Source of the DNA: Oceanithermus desulfurans
Lineage (GTDB): Bacteria > Deinococcota > Deinococci > Deinococcales > Marinithermaceae
DNA length: 64,000 nucleotides
Direction of reading: 5' to 3'
Assembly: GCF_014201675.1 (NCBI RefSeq)
Contig: NZ_JACHEZ010000007.1
Coordinates: 62,001-126,000 of the forward strand
Below are positions 1 to 7,551 of the stretch, piece after piece. The notes under the pieces are model-generated. The model did no database searches and had not been told where the DNA came from. It saw nothing but the letters and a program-made list of their open reading frames with translations. The position numbers and the translations under genes are program-made. The first letter of the stretch is position 1, and each line of letters starts with the position of its first letter.

Positions 1-2
1 CG

Positions 3-47
3 ACGGGTAAGTTCAACGTCTGGAACACCGCCAACGACATCTACTGA
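3..47 (+). CDS. C-terminal end of an unidentified protein (partial)
   Basis: The window opens inside a gene. One forward frame gives fourteen residues ending in NTANDIY and then TGA at 45-47. A strong hairpin follows 16 bases later, which supports this as a real gene end. Too little is left to name a family. Confidence 0.45.
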   Translation, partial: TGKFNVWNTANDIY

Positions 48-63
48 ACCCGGTGTCGGTACC

Positions 64-90
64 GGAGCCCCCGCGCGGCGCGGGGGCTCC
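64..90 (+). terminator. Intrinsic terminator-like hairpin
   Basis: Two perfect 12-base arms (GGAGCCCCCGCG and its complement) enclose a three-base loop, followed by ATTCGTT. It lies just after the stop of the preceding gene and facing the end of the EVE pseudogene, so it may act in both directions. Confidence 0.7.
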
Positions 91-122
91 ATTCGTTGCC
101 GTGCTGTGGAGGGTGCGCGTTG

Positions 123-555
123 CTATAGCGACGGGTGAGCGCCCAGCATGGTCCGGGCGGTGCGCCCGAGGTCGCCCCGGCCGATCTTGAGGTATCCAAA
201 GCGGAAGGCGTAGCCCCAGCGGCGCACGTCGCGGATGAACTCGAGCGATTCCAGCAGGGGCCGGATCGGCACCTCGCGGGCCTCCGCAAAGAAGGCCACG
301 TTGCGGCGGTACGGCCGGAAACCGCCGCCGGTCCGGTACCCCTCACCGGTCACCCGCCCGACGGCCGTGACGCTGGCAGGGCTCGCTTTCCCCGAAGCGC
401 CCCCGGCGAGCAGTAGACGAGGCCGTCGCCCGCGCGCATGCACTCGAGCGCCCGGGCCTTGCCGCGGCTCAGCCGGGCGAAGCCCTCCCGGACGCTCAGC
501 CGCACATGGTCGCGCGAGGCCACGGGGCCCTGTAGCGCCGCGCCGTCGCGCTCAT
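123..555 (-). pseudogene. EVE-domain (UPF0310-like) protein, frameshifted
   Basis: EVE domains are small PUA-like folds thought to bind modified bases in DNA or RNA. Two frames together give the family pattern. An N-terminal piece reads VASRDHV, EGFARLSRGKA and a D-LVYCSP stretch. A C-terminal piece in another frame reads FRPYRRNVAFF, VPIRPLLESLEFI and WGYAFRFGYLKI. The likely ATG at 553-555 overlaps the upstream regulator stop as ATGA, but its frame closes after 19 codons. Two one-base deletions, near 520 in GGGCCCC and near 405 in GGGGG, would restore one frame. Both are in G/C runs, so sequencing error is possible. The domain assignment is firm; the broken state is what the sequence shows. 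Confidence 0.75.
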
Positions 556-1241
556 CCCTTGGCCACCGCGATCAGGGTGACCTCGTTCTCGACCCAGACA
601 CGCCGGTCCTCGAGGCGGATCCAGCCCTGCTTGTAGAAGCGGCTGAGGGTGCGGCTGACGATCTCGGGCACGGTGCCCAGCAGCGCGGCCAGCTCGGGGT
701 TGGTGGGCAGCGGGAAGCCCGGGCCCAGGGTGGCGTGCTGCTCGAGCAGGTACTGGGCCAGCCGCGACTGCACCTCGAAGAAGGCCACCCGGCGCAGCAG
801 CAGCAGCAGCTCGAACTGCCGCTCGGATACCGAGCGCAGCAGCGCCCGGGTGAACCGGGGGCGCTCTTCCATCAGCTGCAGGATCCCCTCGCGCGGCACC
901 CGCACCACCCGGCTGGGCAGCGCCGCCTCGGCGGTGACGGGGTAGTGCCGGCGTTCGCTCAGGACCGCGATCTCCCCGATGCTCTCGGGCGGGCCGGCCA
1001 TATGGAGCACCAGCTGGCGGCTGCCCTTGGGCCCCACCTGGAAGACCCGCAAGAGCCCGTCCGCGACCACGTGGGTGTGCTCCACCACGTCGCCTTCGTG
1101 GAAGAGAGCTTCGCCCTCGGCAAGCTCGCGCACGCTCGCCATCTGCACCACGCGCTCCAGGTCCGCAGCGTCCAGGCGCGCGAAGAGCGAGTTTTCCCGC
1201 AGGGCCTGATGCACGAGCTGCACCGTATCGCCTGTTGCCAT
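552..1241 (-). CDS. Crp/Fnr family transcriptional regulator
   Basis: A 229-residue cyclic-nucleotide-binding-type activator. The N-terminal half is a cNMP-binding-like beta roll (LFHEGDVVEHTHVVADG, then ESIGEIAVLSERRHYPVTAEA). A linking helix and a C-terminal winged helix-turn-helix follow (TNPELAALLGTVPEIVSRTLSRF, about residues 165-190). The phosphate-binding cassette is not classical, so the effector cannot be called cAMP. ATG at 1241 is chosen over an upstream start because AAGGAGG lies just before it. The EVE pseudogene start overlaps its stop by four bases, so the two formed an operon. The regulator may once have controlled that partner; its targets cannot be seen here. Confidence 0.88.
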   Translation of the reverse strand: MATGDTVQLVHQALRENSLFARLDAADLERVVQMASVRELAEGEALFHEGDVVEHTHVVADGLLRVFQVGPKGSRQLVLHMAGPPESIGEIAVLSERRHYPVTAEAALPSRVVRVPREGILQLMEERPRFTRALLRSVSERQFELLLLLRRVAFFEVQSRLAQYLLEQHATLGPGFPLPTNPELAALLGTVPEIVSRTLSRFYKQGWIRLEDRRVWVENEVTLIAVAKG

Positions 1242-1307
1242 CCGGCCTCCTTGCCTACGTTCCGTTCCTATTTCTACCACAGCAAACGCCCCCGGACGGG
1301 GGCGTGG

Positions 1308-1384
1308 TGGTGGGCGGTAGAGGACTTGAACCTCCGACCCCCTGCTTGTAAGGCAGGTGCTCTAGCCATCTGAGCTAACCGCCC
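1308..1384 (-). tRNA. tRNA-Val (UAC)
   Basis: The reverse strand folds as a cloverleaf with acceptor GGGCGGT paired to ACCGCCC, anticodon loop CTTACAA (anticodon UAC), and a TTCAAGT T loop. The 3' CCA is encoded at 1308-1310. It lies between trxB and the Crp-family gene on the same strand. Confidence 0.97.
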
Positions 1385-1427
1385 TCGCGCCCTCTAGCCT
1401 ACCGGCCCCGCGGGTGCGCCGCAAGCG

Positions 1428-2411
1428 CTAGGAGGAAGCGGGCTCGGCCTGCTCCTGCTCCATCAGCCACTTCTCGGCGGTCATGGCTGCGCGCGTGCCC
1501 GCGCCCACGCTGGTGGCGAGCTGCTTGTAGATGGGGTCGGCCACGTCGCCGGCGGCGAAGACGCCCGGCACCGAGGTGAGGATCTCGTCGGTGACGGCCA
1601 CGTAGCCGTCGGGGCGCAGCTCCACGACGCCCTTCAGGAACTCGGTGTTGGGCACGCTGCCCACGAAGACAAAGACGCCGTCGGTGGGGTAGACGTACTC
1701 CTCGTTCGTCTTGAGGTTCTTCACCCTGACGCCGGTCACGTGGTCCTCGCCCAGCACCTCGGTGACCACATGGCTCCAGAGGAACTCGATCTTGGGGTTT
1801 TGGAAGGCGCGCTCCTGGGCGACCTTGTTGGCGCGCAGCTCGTCGCGGCGGTGGATGATGGTCACCTTGCGGGCGAACTTGGTGAGGAAGAGCCCCTCCT
1901 CCACCGCGGCGTCGCCGCCGCCGACCACGACCACGTCCTTGTCGCGGTAGAAGAAGCCGTCGCAGGTGGCACAGGTGGAGACTCCGCGGCCGTAGAACTT
2001 GTCCTCGCCGGGCACGCCCAGCTTGCGCGGGTTGGCGCCGGTGGCGATGATGACGCTCCGCGCCTTGTAGTTGCGCTCGAAGGCTTTGACGAGGAAGCCC
2101 ACGTCGGTCTTCTCGAGCGCCTGGACCTCGTCCATGACCACCTCGGCGCCGAACTTGCGCGCCTGTTCGGCCATCCGGTTGGCCAGCTCCGGCCCCGAGA
2201 TCCCCTCGGGGAAGCCGGGGTAGTTCTCCACCTCTTCGGTCTGGGCGATCTGGCCGCCGGGTAGCCCCTTCTCGAGGATCACGGTCTTCAGGCCGCCGCG
2301 GCCCGCGTAGATGCCCGCGGTCAGGCCGGCGGGCCCGCCGCCGATGATGACCACGTCGTAGGTCTGGTCCTGCTGGGCCGAACCGCCGAGTTCACCAATC
2401 TTGAAATCCAT
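1428..2411 (-). CDS. trxB: Thioredoxin reductase (NADPH)
   Basis: An FAD/NADPH disulfide reductase that recycles thioredoxin in the cytoplasm. The FAD-binding GGGPAGL is near residue 25, the redox-active pair is CATCDGFF near residue 150, the NADPH-site [10 protein letters not shown] follows, and the closing FAD motif AAGDVAD is near residue 290. The length of 327 residues fits the low-molecular-weight bacterial class. ATG at 2411 follows GGGAGGCGAGC; an in-frame start ten codons upstream has no such site. The promoter region carries a CsoR/CstR-like palindrome (2452-2469), suggesting control by copper or reactive sulfur species. That control is an inference. Confidence 0.95.
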   Translation of the reverse strand: MDFKIGELGGSAQQDQTYDVVIIGGGPAGLTAGIYAGRGGLKTVILEKGLPGGQIAQTEEVENYPGFPEGISGPELANRMAEQARKFGAEVVMDEVQALEKTDVGFLVKAFERNYKARSVIIATGANPRKLGVPGEDKFYGRGVSTCATCDGFFYRDKDVVVVGGGDAAVEEGLFLTKFARKVTIIHRRDELRANKVAQERAFQNPKIEFLWSHVVTEVLGEDHVTGVRVKNLKTNEEYVYPTDGVFVFVGSVPNTEFLKGVVELRPDGYVAVTDEILTSVPGVFAAGDVADPIYKQLATSVGAGTRAAMTAEKWLMEQEQAEPASS

Positions 2412-2446
2412 GCTCGCCTCCCGCGACCCGCTGGGGGCCATAGTGC

Positions 2447-2469
2447 AGTATATACCCCACCGGGGGTAT
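2447..2469 (-). promoter_or_regulatory. trxB -10 box with CsoR/CstR-like operator
   Basis: The reverse strand has TATACT at 2447-2452, 35 bases before the trxB ATG. Immediately upstream is the palindrome ATACCCC-4-GGGGTAT (2452-2469), sitting where the -10/-35 spacer should be. ATACCCC half-sites around a short spacer are typical of CsoR-family operators that sense Cu(I) or persulfides. No good -35 is visible. No CsoR-family gene lies in the window. Confidence 0.6.
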
Positions 2470-2513
2470 GGGGGTAGCGTGCGCGACGCAAAAGAAGGCG
2501 CGCTCGAGCCGTC

Positions 2514-2589
2514 TGGTGACCCCAGGGGGATTCGAACCCCCGTTACCGCCGTGAGAGGGCGGCGTCCTAGGCCTCTAGACGATGGGGCC
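2514..2589 (-). tRNA. tRNA-Glu (CUC)
   Basis: Reverse-strand cloverleaf with acceptor GGCCCCA, anticodon loop CTCTCAC (anticodon CUC), T loop TTCGAAT and an encoded CCA. It closely matches Thermus tRNA-Glu. It is the last gene of a three-tRNA run transcribed from the promoter at 2796-2824. Confidence 0.96.
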
Positions 2590-2610
2590 GCGTTCGGCTC
2601 GAGCGCGCTT

Positions 2611-2685
2611 TGGTGACCCCTACGGGACTCGAACCCGTGCCGCCGCCTTGAAAGGGCGGTGACCTAACCGCTAGTCGAAGGGGCC
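2611..2685 (-). tRNA. tRNA-Glu (UUC)
   Basis: Reverse-strand cloverleaf with acceptor GGCCCCT, anticodon loop CTTTCAA (anticodon UUC), T loop TTCGAGT and an encoded CCA. It is the middle gene of the tRNA operon. With the CUC isoacceptor next to it, both Glu codons are served from one transcript. Confidence 0.96.
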
Positions 2686-2688
2686 TTC

Positions 2689-2762
2689 TGGCTGGGGCAC
2701 GTGGATTCGAACCACGACCAACGGATCCAGAGTCCGCCGTCCTGCCGTTAGACGATGCCCCA
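2689..2762 (-). tRNA. tRNA-Gln (CUG)
   Basis: Reverse-strand cloverleaf with acceptor TGGGGCA, anticodon loop CTCTGGA (anticodon CUG), T loop TTCGAAT and an encoded CCA. It is the first gene of the tRNA operon, three bases before tRNA-Glu(UUC) and 33 bases after the -10 box. Confidence 0.96.
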
Positions 2763-2795
2763 GCAGGCCGCCCGGCTGCTCGCCAGGCAGGCAAT

Positions 2796-2824
2796 ATAGT
2801 ACAACCCGACGGCGGTTTTGACAA
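2796..2824 (-). promoter_or_regulatory. Promoter of the Gln-Glu-Glu tRNA operon
   Basis: On the reverse strand TTGTCA (2819-2824) is followed by a 17-base spacer and TACTAT (2796-2801), a near-consensus primary-sigma promoter. It fires away from the divergent promoter at 2869-2897. Confidence 0.8.
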
Positions 2825-2830
2825 GTCGTC

Positions 2831-2860
2831 GGCCGCCGCGGCTTAAGCCCGCGGCGGGCC
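2831..2860. repeat. GC-rich inverted repeat between divergent promoters
   Basis: The arms CCGCCGCGG and CCGCGGCGG flank CTTAAGCC, midway between the tRNA promoter and the DUF2267 promoter. It could be a regulator site or a structural insulator. Nothing in the sequence decides which. Confidence 0.4.
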
Positions 2861-2868
2861 GGGCAAAC

Positions 2869-2897
2869 TTGATAGCTAGAAGCGCAGATAATATAAT
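2869..2897 (+). promoter_or_regulatory. Strong sigma-70-type promoter of the DUF2267 gene
   Basis: TTGATA (2869-2874), a 17-base spacer and a perfect TATAAT (2892-2897), followed about 15 bases later by AAAGGAGGTG. It is one of the best consensus promoters in the window, suggesting high expression. Confidence 0.85.
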
Positions 2898-2926
2898 ACA
2901 AACGCCAGGGAAAGGAGGTGAGCGGT

Positions 2927-3379
2927 ATGGCAGCCACCGGACTCGCGGTCTTCGACACCACCCTGCAGAAGACGCACGCCTGGCTGGGCGAGGTCATGCA
3001 GGAGCTCGGGACCGACGACCGGCACAAGGCCTACCTGGCCTTGCGCGCCGTGCTGCACGCCCTGCGCGACCGCCTGACCGTCGAGGAAGTGGCGCAGCTG
3101 GGCGCCCAGCTCCCGATGCTGATCCGCGGCTTCTACTACGAGGGCTGGGACCCCACGGGCAAGCCCCTGAAGGAGCGCCACAAGGAAGAGTTCCTGCGCC
3201 ACATCTACAACTACTTCAAGACCACCCGCTACGGCGAGCCGGACGTGGACCCCGAGCAGGTCGCCCGCGCGGTCTTCCGGGTGCTGGCCCGGCGCGTGAG
3301 CGAAGGGGAGATCGAAGACGTGGTGCGCATCCTGCCGCGCGAGCTGCGGGAGCTGTGGCCCAAGGCCACGGCCGTGTGA
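2927..3379 (+). CDS. DUF2267 domain protein
   Basis: A soluble all-helical protein of about 150 residues. The features I recognise are the N-terminal TLQKTHAWLGEVM and ALRAVLHALRDRLTVEEVAQLGAQLPMLIRG segments, then a second helical half with VARAVFRVLARRV-EGEIEDVVRILP. This is the DUF2267 pattern; its biochemical role is unknown. ATG at 2927 sits seven bases after GGAGGTG; an overlapping GTG at 2918 falls within the ribosome site and is unlikely. It has its own consensus promoter and a textbook terminator, so it is monocistronic. Family members often respond to stress, but nothing here shows that. Confidence 0.85.
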   Translation: MAATGLAVFDTTLQKTHAWLGEVMQELGTDDRHKAYLALRAVLHALRDRLTVEEVAQLGAQLPMLIRGFYYEGWDPTGKPLKERHKEEFLRHIYNYFKTTRYGEPDVDPEQVARAVFRVLARRVSEGEIEDVVRILPRELRELWPKATAV

Positions 3380-3395
3380 GCGCCGGCGCGGCGGG

Positions 3396-3421
3396 GGCGG
3401 CCCCGGCGGGGCCGCCTTTTT
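3396..3421 (+). terminator. Intrinsic terminator of the DUF2267 gene
   Basis: The perfect nine-base arms GGCGGCCCC and GGGGCCGCC enclose a three-base loop and are followed directly by TTTTT. This is the clearest factor-independent terminator in the window. Confidence 0.9.
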
Positions 3422-3468
3422 CGTGGGGCATGTAAAATGTTAGCCAGGTGACGAACAAGGAGGACGCC

Positions 3469-5085
3469 ATGCAAGGAACGATGATGAACTTTCCCCTGAC
3501 GCTGCCCCACATGCTCGAGCGCGCCAGCAAACTCTTCCCCAAGGTGGAAGTGGTCAGCCGCATGCCCGACAAGTCGCTGCACCGCTACACCTACGCCGAC
3601 TTCTACAAGCGCAGCAAGGCGCTGGCCGAAGCGCTGCAAAAGTTGGGGCTCAAGAAGGGCGACCGCGTGGGTACGCTGATGTGGAACCACTACGCCCACC
3701 TGGAGGCCTACTTCGGCGTGCCCATCGCCGGCGGGGTGCTGCACACCCTCAACCTGCGCCTCCACCCCACGGACATCGCCTACATCATCAACCACGGCGG
3801 CGACCGCTTCCTGATCGTCGACGACGTGCTCCTCAAGCTGGTGCTGGCCATCCGCGAGCACATCCCCAACGTCGAGGAGATCATCGTGGTGCCGCTCACC
3901 GGTCAGCCGGTGCCCGAAGGCTTCATGGACTACGAGCAGTTCCTCGACACCGCCGAGGGCCACTTCCGCTACCCCGAGCTGGACGAGAACGACCCCCTGG
4001 GCATGTGCTACACCTCGGGCACCACGGGCCGGCCCAAGGGGGTGGTCTACACCCACCGCTCGACGATCCTGCACTCCTTCGGCATCGCCCTGCCCGATGC
4101 CCTCTCGCTCTCGATGCACGACGTCTTCACCCCGGTGGTGCCGATGTTCCACGTCAACGCCTGGGGACTGCCCTACGCCGCGGTGATGACCGGCACCAAG
4201 CAGGTCCACCCCGGCCCCTACCTGGACGCCGAGAACCTGCTTGACCTCTACGAGCGCGAGCAGGTGACCGCGACGGCGGGCGTGCCCACGATCTGGCTGG
4301 GCATTTTGCAGGCCCTCGAGAAGGAGCCCGACCGCTGGAAGCTGGTGCCCGGCATGCGCATGGTGGTGGGCGGTTCGGCCGCGCCCGAGAGCATGATCCG
4401 CGCCTTCGACAAGTTCAACCTGCGGGTCATCCACGCCTGGGGGATGACCGAGACCAGCCCCCTGGGGACGGTGAGCCTGCTCAAGCCGCACCTGCTCGAG
4501 CTGGACGAAGACGCCCAGTACGCCTACCGCGCCAAGCAGGGGCTGCCGGTGCCGCTCGTCGAGGTGCGCGCCATGACCGACGAGGGCGAGGCCCCCTGGG
4601 ACGGCAAGACGATGGGCGAGCTGCAGGTGCGCGGCGCCTGGGTGGCCTCGAGCTACTACAACCTTCCCTCCGAGACCGACAAGTGGACCGAGGACGGCTG
4701 GTTCCGCACCGGCGACGTGGTCACCATCGACGCCGAGGGTTATGTCAAGATCACCGACCGCACCAAGGACCTGATCAAGTCGGGCGGCGAGTGGATCAGC
4801 TCGCAGGACCTGGAGAACGCCCTGATGAGCCACCCGGCGGTGGCCGAGGCGGCGGTGATCGCCGTTCCCCATCCCAAGTGGGCCGAGCGGCCGCTGGCGG
4901 CCGTCGTTTTGCGCGAGGGCGAGGAGCTGACCGCCGACGAGCTGCGCGCCTACCTGGAGCCCAAGTTCGCCAAGTGGTGGCTGCCCGACGCCATCGTCTT
5001 CGTCGACGAGATTCCGCGGACCAGTACCGGCAAGTTCATGAAGGCGAAGCTGCGCGAGCAGTTCAAGGATTGGAAGTGGGAATAA
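3469..5085 (+). CDS. Long-chain fatty-acid-CoA ligase (AMP-forming)
   Basis: An ANL-superfamily acyl-CoA synthetase of 538 residues. It activates a carboxylic acid as the acyl-adenylate and transfers it to CoA. The P-loop [16 protein letters not shown] is near residue 180, the A5 motif WGMTETSP near 325, the GWFRTGD aspartate motif near 410, the hinge-region [16 protein letters not shown] near 430, and the catalytic lysine motif TSTGKFMK near 520. Order and size match the dimeric T. thermophilus long-chain enzyme. ATG at 3469 follows AAGGAGGACGCC. It stands alone between a terminator and a repeat-containing gap. Chain-length preference cannot be read from sequence; medium-chain or aromatic acids remain possible. 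Confidence 0.93.
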   Translation: MQGTMMNFPLTLPHMLERASKLFPKVEVVSRMPDKSLHRYTYADFYKRSKALAEALQKLGLKKGDRVGTLMWNHYAHLEAYFGVPIAGGVLHTLNLRLHPTDIAYIINHGGDRFLIVDDVLLKLVLAIREHIPNVEEIIVVPLTGQPVPEGFMDYEQFLDTAEGHFRYPELDENDPLGMCYTSGTTGRPKGVVYTHRSTILHSFGIALPDALSLSMHDVFTPVVPMFHVNAWGLPYAAVMTGTKQVHPGPYLDAENLLDLYEREQVTATAGVPTIWLGILQALEKEPDRWKLVPGMRMVVGGSAAPESMIRAFDKFNLRVIHAWGMTETSPLGTVSLLKPHLLELDEDAQYAYRAKQGLPVPLVEVRAMTDEGEAPWDGKTMGELQVRGAWVASSYYNLPSETDKWTEDGWFRTGDVVTIDAEGYVKITDRTKDLIKSGGEWISSQDLENALMSHPAVAEAAVIAVPHPKWAERPLAAVVLREGEELTADELRAYLEPKFAKWWLPDAIVFVDEIPRTSTGKFMKAKLREQFKDWKWE

Positions 5086-5086
5086 G

Positions 5087-5244
5087 CAGCTTGTGGTGTG
5101 TGGCTTGTAGCCTGTAGTCCGAAAAACTGCGGGTTACCGGCTACAGGCCACTGGCGGAAGACGGAACGTTCGCATCCGCCTCGTGCCGCCCCGCCATAGG
5201 GCGCGTACGGGAACCACAAGCTACCTACCACAAGCCACAAGCTG
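5087..5244. repeat. Imperfect long inverted repeat downstream of the ligase gene
   Basis: The outer arms at 5087-5110 (starting CAGCTTGTGG) and 5221-5244 (ending CCACAAGCTG) are imperfect complements, each built from repeated CTTGTGG/CCACAAG words. Inside are smaller arms, AGCCTGTAG against CTACAGGC. The element could fold as one RNA hairpin. It resembles a non-coding miniature repeat; I see no protein in it. Confidence 0.5.
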
Positions 5245-5271
5245 AACAGGGGTGCTTCAGCACCCCTGTTC
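5244..5271. terminator. Bidirectional hairpin overlapping a stop codon
   Basis: The perfect 12-base arms GAACAGGGGTGC and GCACCCCTGTTC flank loop TTCA. The reverse-strand stop codon of the AI-2E-type gene is in the loop, so the hairpin also encodes that protein's last residues. It can serve both convergent genes. No long T tract follows. Confidence 0.7.
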
Positions 5272-6357
5272 ATGACACCGGCTCGGCAGGTAGTAGTCGG
5301 TGTAGAGCACCTTGGCGAAGGCGACCGTGGGCACGGCGAGCATCGCTCCCCAAAGTCCGAAGAGGCCGGCCCCGGCGAGGATCGAGAGCACCACGGTGAC
5401 GGGGTGCAGCGCCGTGGCCCGGCCCAGGATGTAGGGCGAGAAGAGGTGGGACTCGAGCTGGTTGGCGATCAGGAAGACGACGAGCACCCCCACCACCTTC
5501 CAGACCCCCACGGTGAGCGCCAGCAGCAACGCCGGCACGATCGAGACGACGACGCCCAGGTAGGGCACCAGGTTGAAGACCCCGGCGATGAAGCCGAGCG
5601 CCGCGGCCATGGGCACGCCGATGATCCATAGCCCCAGGCCCACGGCCAGCCCCACCAGCGCCGCCACCAGCAGCTGGCCGCGGATGTAGCCGCCCACCGC
5701 GCGGTCGAGTTTGCCGGCCAGCTCGAGCGCCAGCGGCTGCCAGGGGCGCGGCAGCGCCTCCAGCAGCGCCGCGTTGATGCGCGGGAAGTCGACCATCAGG
5801 TAGCCCGTCACCACGAAGACGGCCAGCAGCTGCACCAGCCCGCCCGCGAGCGCGGCCATTCCCGCGACGAGGTTGCCCCCCTGGCCCAGCAGCGTGCCCA
5901 GCCAGCCCACCAGCGTGGCCGAGAAGCCCTGCAAGAGCGCTTTGAGGGCGTCGGTGGTGTGCACCAGCACCGCCTGCACCTCGGGGGCCTCGGCCCAGCG
6001 CCGCACCAGCGCCGGCAGCCCCTCGATCCAGCCGTTGATCGGGCGCAGCACCTCGGGGATGCGTTCGGAGAGCTGCGAGAGCTGCAGCACCACCTCGGCG
6101 AGCAGGACGCTCGCGAGGCCCAGGAAGAGGAAGAAGAGGGCGTAGACGAGCAGCACCCCGAAGGCGCGCCGCACCCCGCGGCGCTCGAGCCCCCGCAGCA
6201 CCGGCTCGGCCAGGTAGGCCAGGGTGTAGGCGATCAAGAACCCCACCCAGACCGCGGCGGTGCGCAGCAGCAGCCAGCCCAGGGCCCACAGCCCCAAGAG
6301 CAGCACGGCCACCCGCACGTAGGGGTTGGCCCAGACCCGCCCGAGCGCGTCCCGCAT
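5257..6357 (-). CDS. AI-2E family transporter (PerM/YdgG-like)
   Basis: An integral membrane protein of 366 residues in the AI-2E exporter superfamily, whose members export or exchange small solutes; the true substrate is usually unknown. Two N-terminal hydrophobic spans are followed by a long soluble-like helical segment (about residues 85-155). A membrane block then carries the family signature region [24 protein letters not shown] and the C-terminal [20 protein letters not shown] at 6357 is preferred to an upstream TTG. It begins four bases after the stop of the M23-like gene, so the two are one operon. The final residues are encoded in a transcription terminator. Confidence 0.88.
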   Translation of the reverse strand: MRDALGRVWANPYVRVAVLLLGLWALGWLLLRTAAVWVGFLIAYTLAYLAEPVLRGLERRGVRRAFGVLLVYALFFLFLGLASVLLAEVVLQLSQLSERIPEVLRPINGWIEGLPALVRRWAEAPEVQAVLVHTTDALKALLQGFSATLVGWLGTLLGQGGNLVAGMAALAGGLVQLLAVFVVTGYLMVDFPRINAALLEALPRPWQPLALELAGKLDRAVGGYIRGQLLVAALVGLAVGLGLWIIGVPMAAALGFIAGVFNLVPYLGVVVSIVPALLLALTVGVWKVVGVLVVFLIANQLESHLFSPYILGRATALHPVTVVLSILAGAGLFGLWGAMLAVPTVAFAKVLYTDYYLPSRCHEQGC

Positions 6358-6361
6358 GGGT

Positions 6362-7099
6362 CTAGGGTACCGCAAACAGGGCGCGCGCCAGGGTGAGCAG
6401 CTTGTCCTTGTTCTCGCGCGGGTCCAGCCCCTGGCCCAGGTAGGTGCCGGTGTCTACGTTGCCCCGCCAGACCTCGAGCAAGAGCCGCGCCCCCTCCCGG
6501 CTGCCCCGCGAGGCCGCTTGGGTGCCGCTGTTGCCTACGTAGCCGATCCACTCGCCCCGCTCGACCAGCTGGCCCACGGCCAGGTCGGGGCGCAGCCCCG
6601 AGAGGTGGGCGTAGACGGTGATGCGGCCGTCGGGGTGCTCGATCCAGACCTCGCGGCCGCGCAGCCGGTCCATCTGCTCGGGGGTGGCGCCGCCGGCCAC
6701 CGCCTCGATGAGGGCGTCGAACTCGGCCGCGCTCAGCTCCTGAAACTCCTGCTCCGCCTTCAGGACCCGGCCCCGCTGCGCCGCGACGACCCCGGTGCCG
6801 TAGACGACGGGAACGCAGGCGTCGCCGCTCGCGAAGATGAACCCCTGGTTCGCCCCCTTGCGGTAGTCGCGGGGGTAGCCCGGCAGGTGTTCCGGCTTCT
6901 CGGGCAGGCAGGCCCCCGGCAGCGGCAGCAGGTAGCGTTCGGGGCCGCCGCCGCTGGCCTCGGGGACGGGAGCGCCCGCCAGGGCGGCGCGCAGCCGGTG
7001 CAGCTCGGCGCGGTCGTGCCGCCAGGCGAGGGTGACGACCAGCGCGTAGAGCACCAGCGCGATCAGCACGTACCAACCCGGTTTGAGCCCCGTCTTCAC
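6362..7099 (-). CDS. Membrane-anchored M23-like protein, catalytically degenerate
   Basis: A 245-residue protein with one N-terminal membrane span (about residues 9-25) and an external domain resembling LytM/M23 peptidases, which cut peptidoglycan cross-links with zinc. The fold motifs EHPDGRITVYAHL, VGQLVERGEWIGYVGNSGT and LLLEVWRG align well. The zinc-binding HLHFE is replaced by ARLLLE, and the earlier H-xxx-D motif is not visible. It is therefore probably a non-enzymatic member, perhaps an activator like the EnvC class (inference). GTG at 7099 has GGAGGC directly before it, closer than usual. It is cotranscribed with the AI-2E-type transporter. Confidence 0.75.
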   Translation of the reverse strand: MKTGLKPGWYVLIALVLYALVVTLAWRHDRAELHRLRAALAGAPVPEASGGGPERYLLPLPGACLPEKPEHLPGYPRDYRKGANQGFIFASGDACVPVVYGTGVVAAQRGRVLKAEQEFQELSAAEFDALIEAVAGGATPEQMDRLRGREVWIEHPDGRITVYAHLSGLRPDLAVGQLVERGEWIGYVGNSGTQAASRGSREGARLLLEVWRGNVDTGTYLGQGLDPRENKDKLLTLARALFAVP

Positions 7100-7122
7100 G
7101 CCTCCATTCTTGCACAGCGAAA

Positions 7123-7144
7123 CCGCCCGGGCGGGCCCGGGCGG
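7123..7144 (-). terminator. rpmB terminator
   Basis: On the reverse strand the nine-base arms CCGCCCGGG and CCCGGGCGG enclose a four-base loop and are followed by TTTCGCT, 17 bases after the rpmB stop. Confidence 0.8.
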
Positions 7145-7160
7145 CGACGGTACGGGGCGG

Positions 7161-7463
7161 TTACTTGTCGAGCAGCGCGAGCAGCCGCGCCTTGATCTGC
7201 TTCTCGGAGAGGCCCTCGAGGTTCATGCCCTTGGCGCGCTCGGCCAGCTCGTAGACCTTGTGCACGTGGGACATGGCCACGCGGAAGGTGACGGGCCTCC
7301 CGCCGACCCGGATCGTGACCTTGCGCAGGTTGGGGGCCTGCCAGTGCTTGTGGATGCCGGTGGTCTTGCGACCGACGCCGCCCAGCCGCTTGGCCTTACC
7401 GCGCTGGGTGATTTTACGGGCCACGGTAGGCCGTTTTCCGCTGATTTCGCACACTCTCGACAT
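7161..7463 (-). CDS. rpmB: Large ribosomal subunit protein bL28
   Basis: A 100-residue basic ribosomal protein near the E site of the 50S subunit. The start SRVCEISGKRPTV and the middle GIHKHWQAPNLRKVTI with a basic linker are diagnostic of bL28 in Thermus-type bacteria. A single N-terminal Cys remains rather than a full zinc ribbon. ATG at 7463 follows GGAGGACCCT. A TATACT -10 box lies at 7512-7517 on the reverse strand and a terminator follows, so the gene is transcribed alone. It diverges from lspA. Confidence 0.97.
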   Translation of the reverse strand: MSRVCEISGKRPTVARKITQRGKAKRLGGVGRKTTGIHKHWQAPNLRKVTIRVGGRPVTFRVAMSHVHKVYELAERAKGMNLEGLSEKQIKARLLALLDK

Positions 7464-7511
7464 AGGGTCCTCCGGGGGTGCTTCGGCCGCGGGCCAAAGC
7501 CAGCAAACGCG

Positions 7512-7545
7512 AGTATACCACAGCCGCCGGCGGCCGTGCTAGACT
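7512..7545. promoter_or_regulatory. Divergent rpmB and lspA -10 boxes
   Basis: Reverse strand: TATACT at 7512-7517, 48 bases before the rpmB ATG. Forward strand: TAGACT at 7540-7545, exactly six bases before the lspA ATG, which would make the lspA mRNA leaderless. No Shine-Dalgarno sequence precedes lspA. Confidence 0.65.
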
Positions 7546-7551
7546 CACCCC

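Noticed and set aside
2514-2762. tRNA genes as insertion sites of an element
   Set aside because: No repeated tRNA 3' ends and no foreign genes next to the Glu, Gln, Val or Ser tRNAs.
3229-4872. A long reverse frame across the acyl-CoA ligase gene
   Set aside because: Gly/Val/His-rich translation with no family pattern and no ribosome site; a by-product of GC-rich codons.
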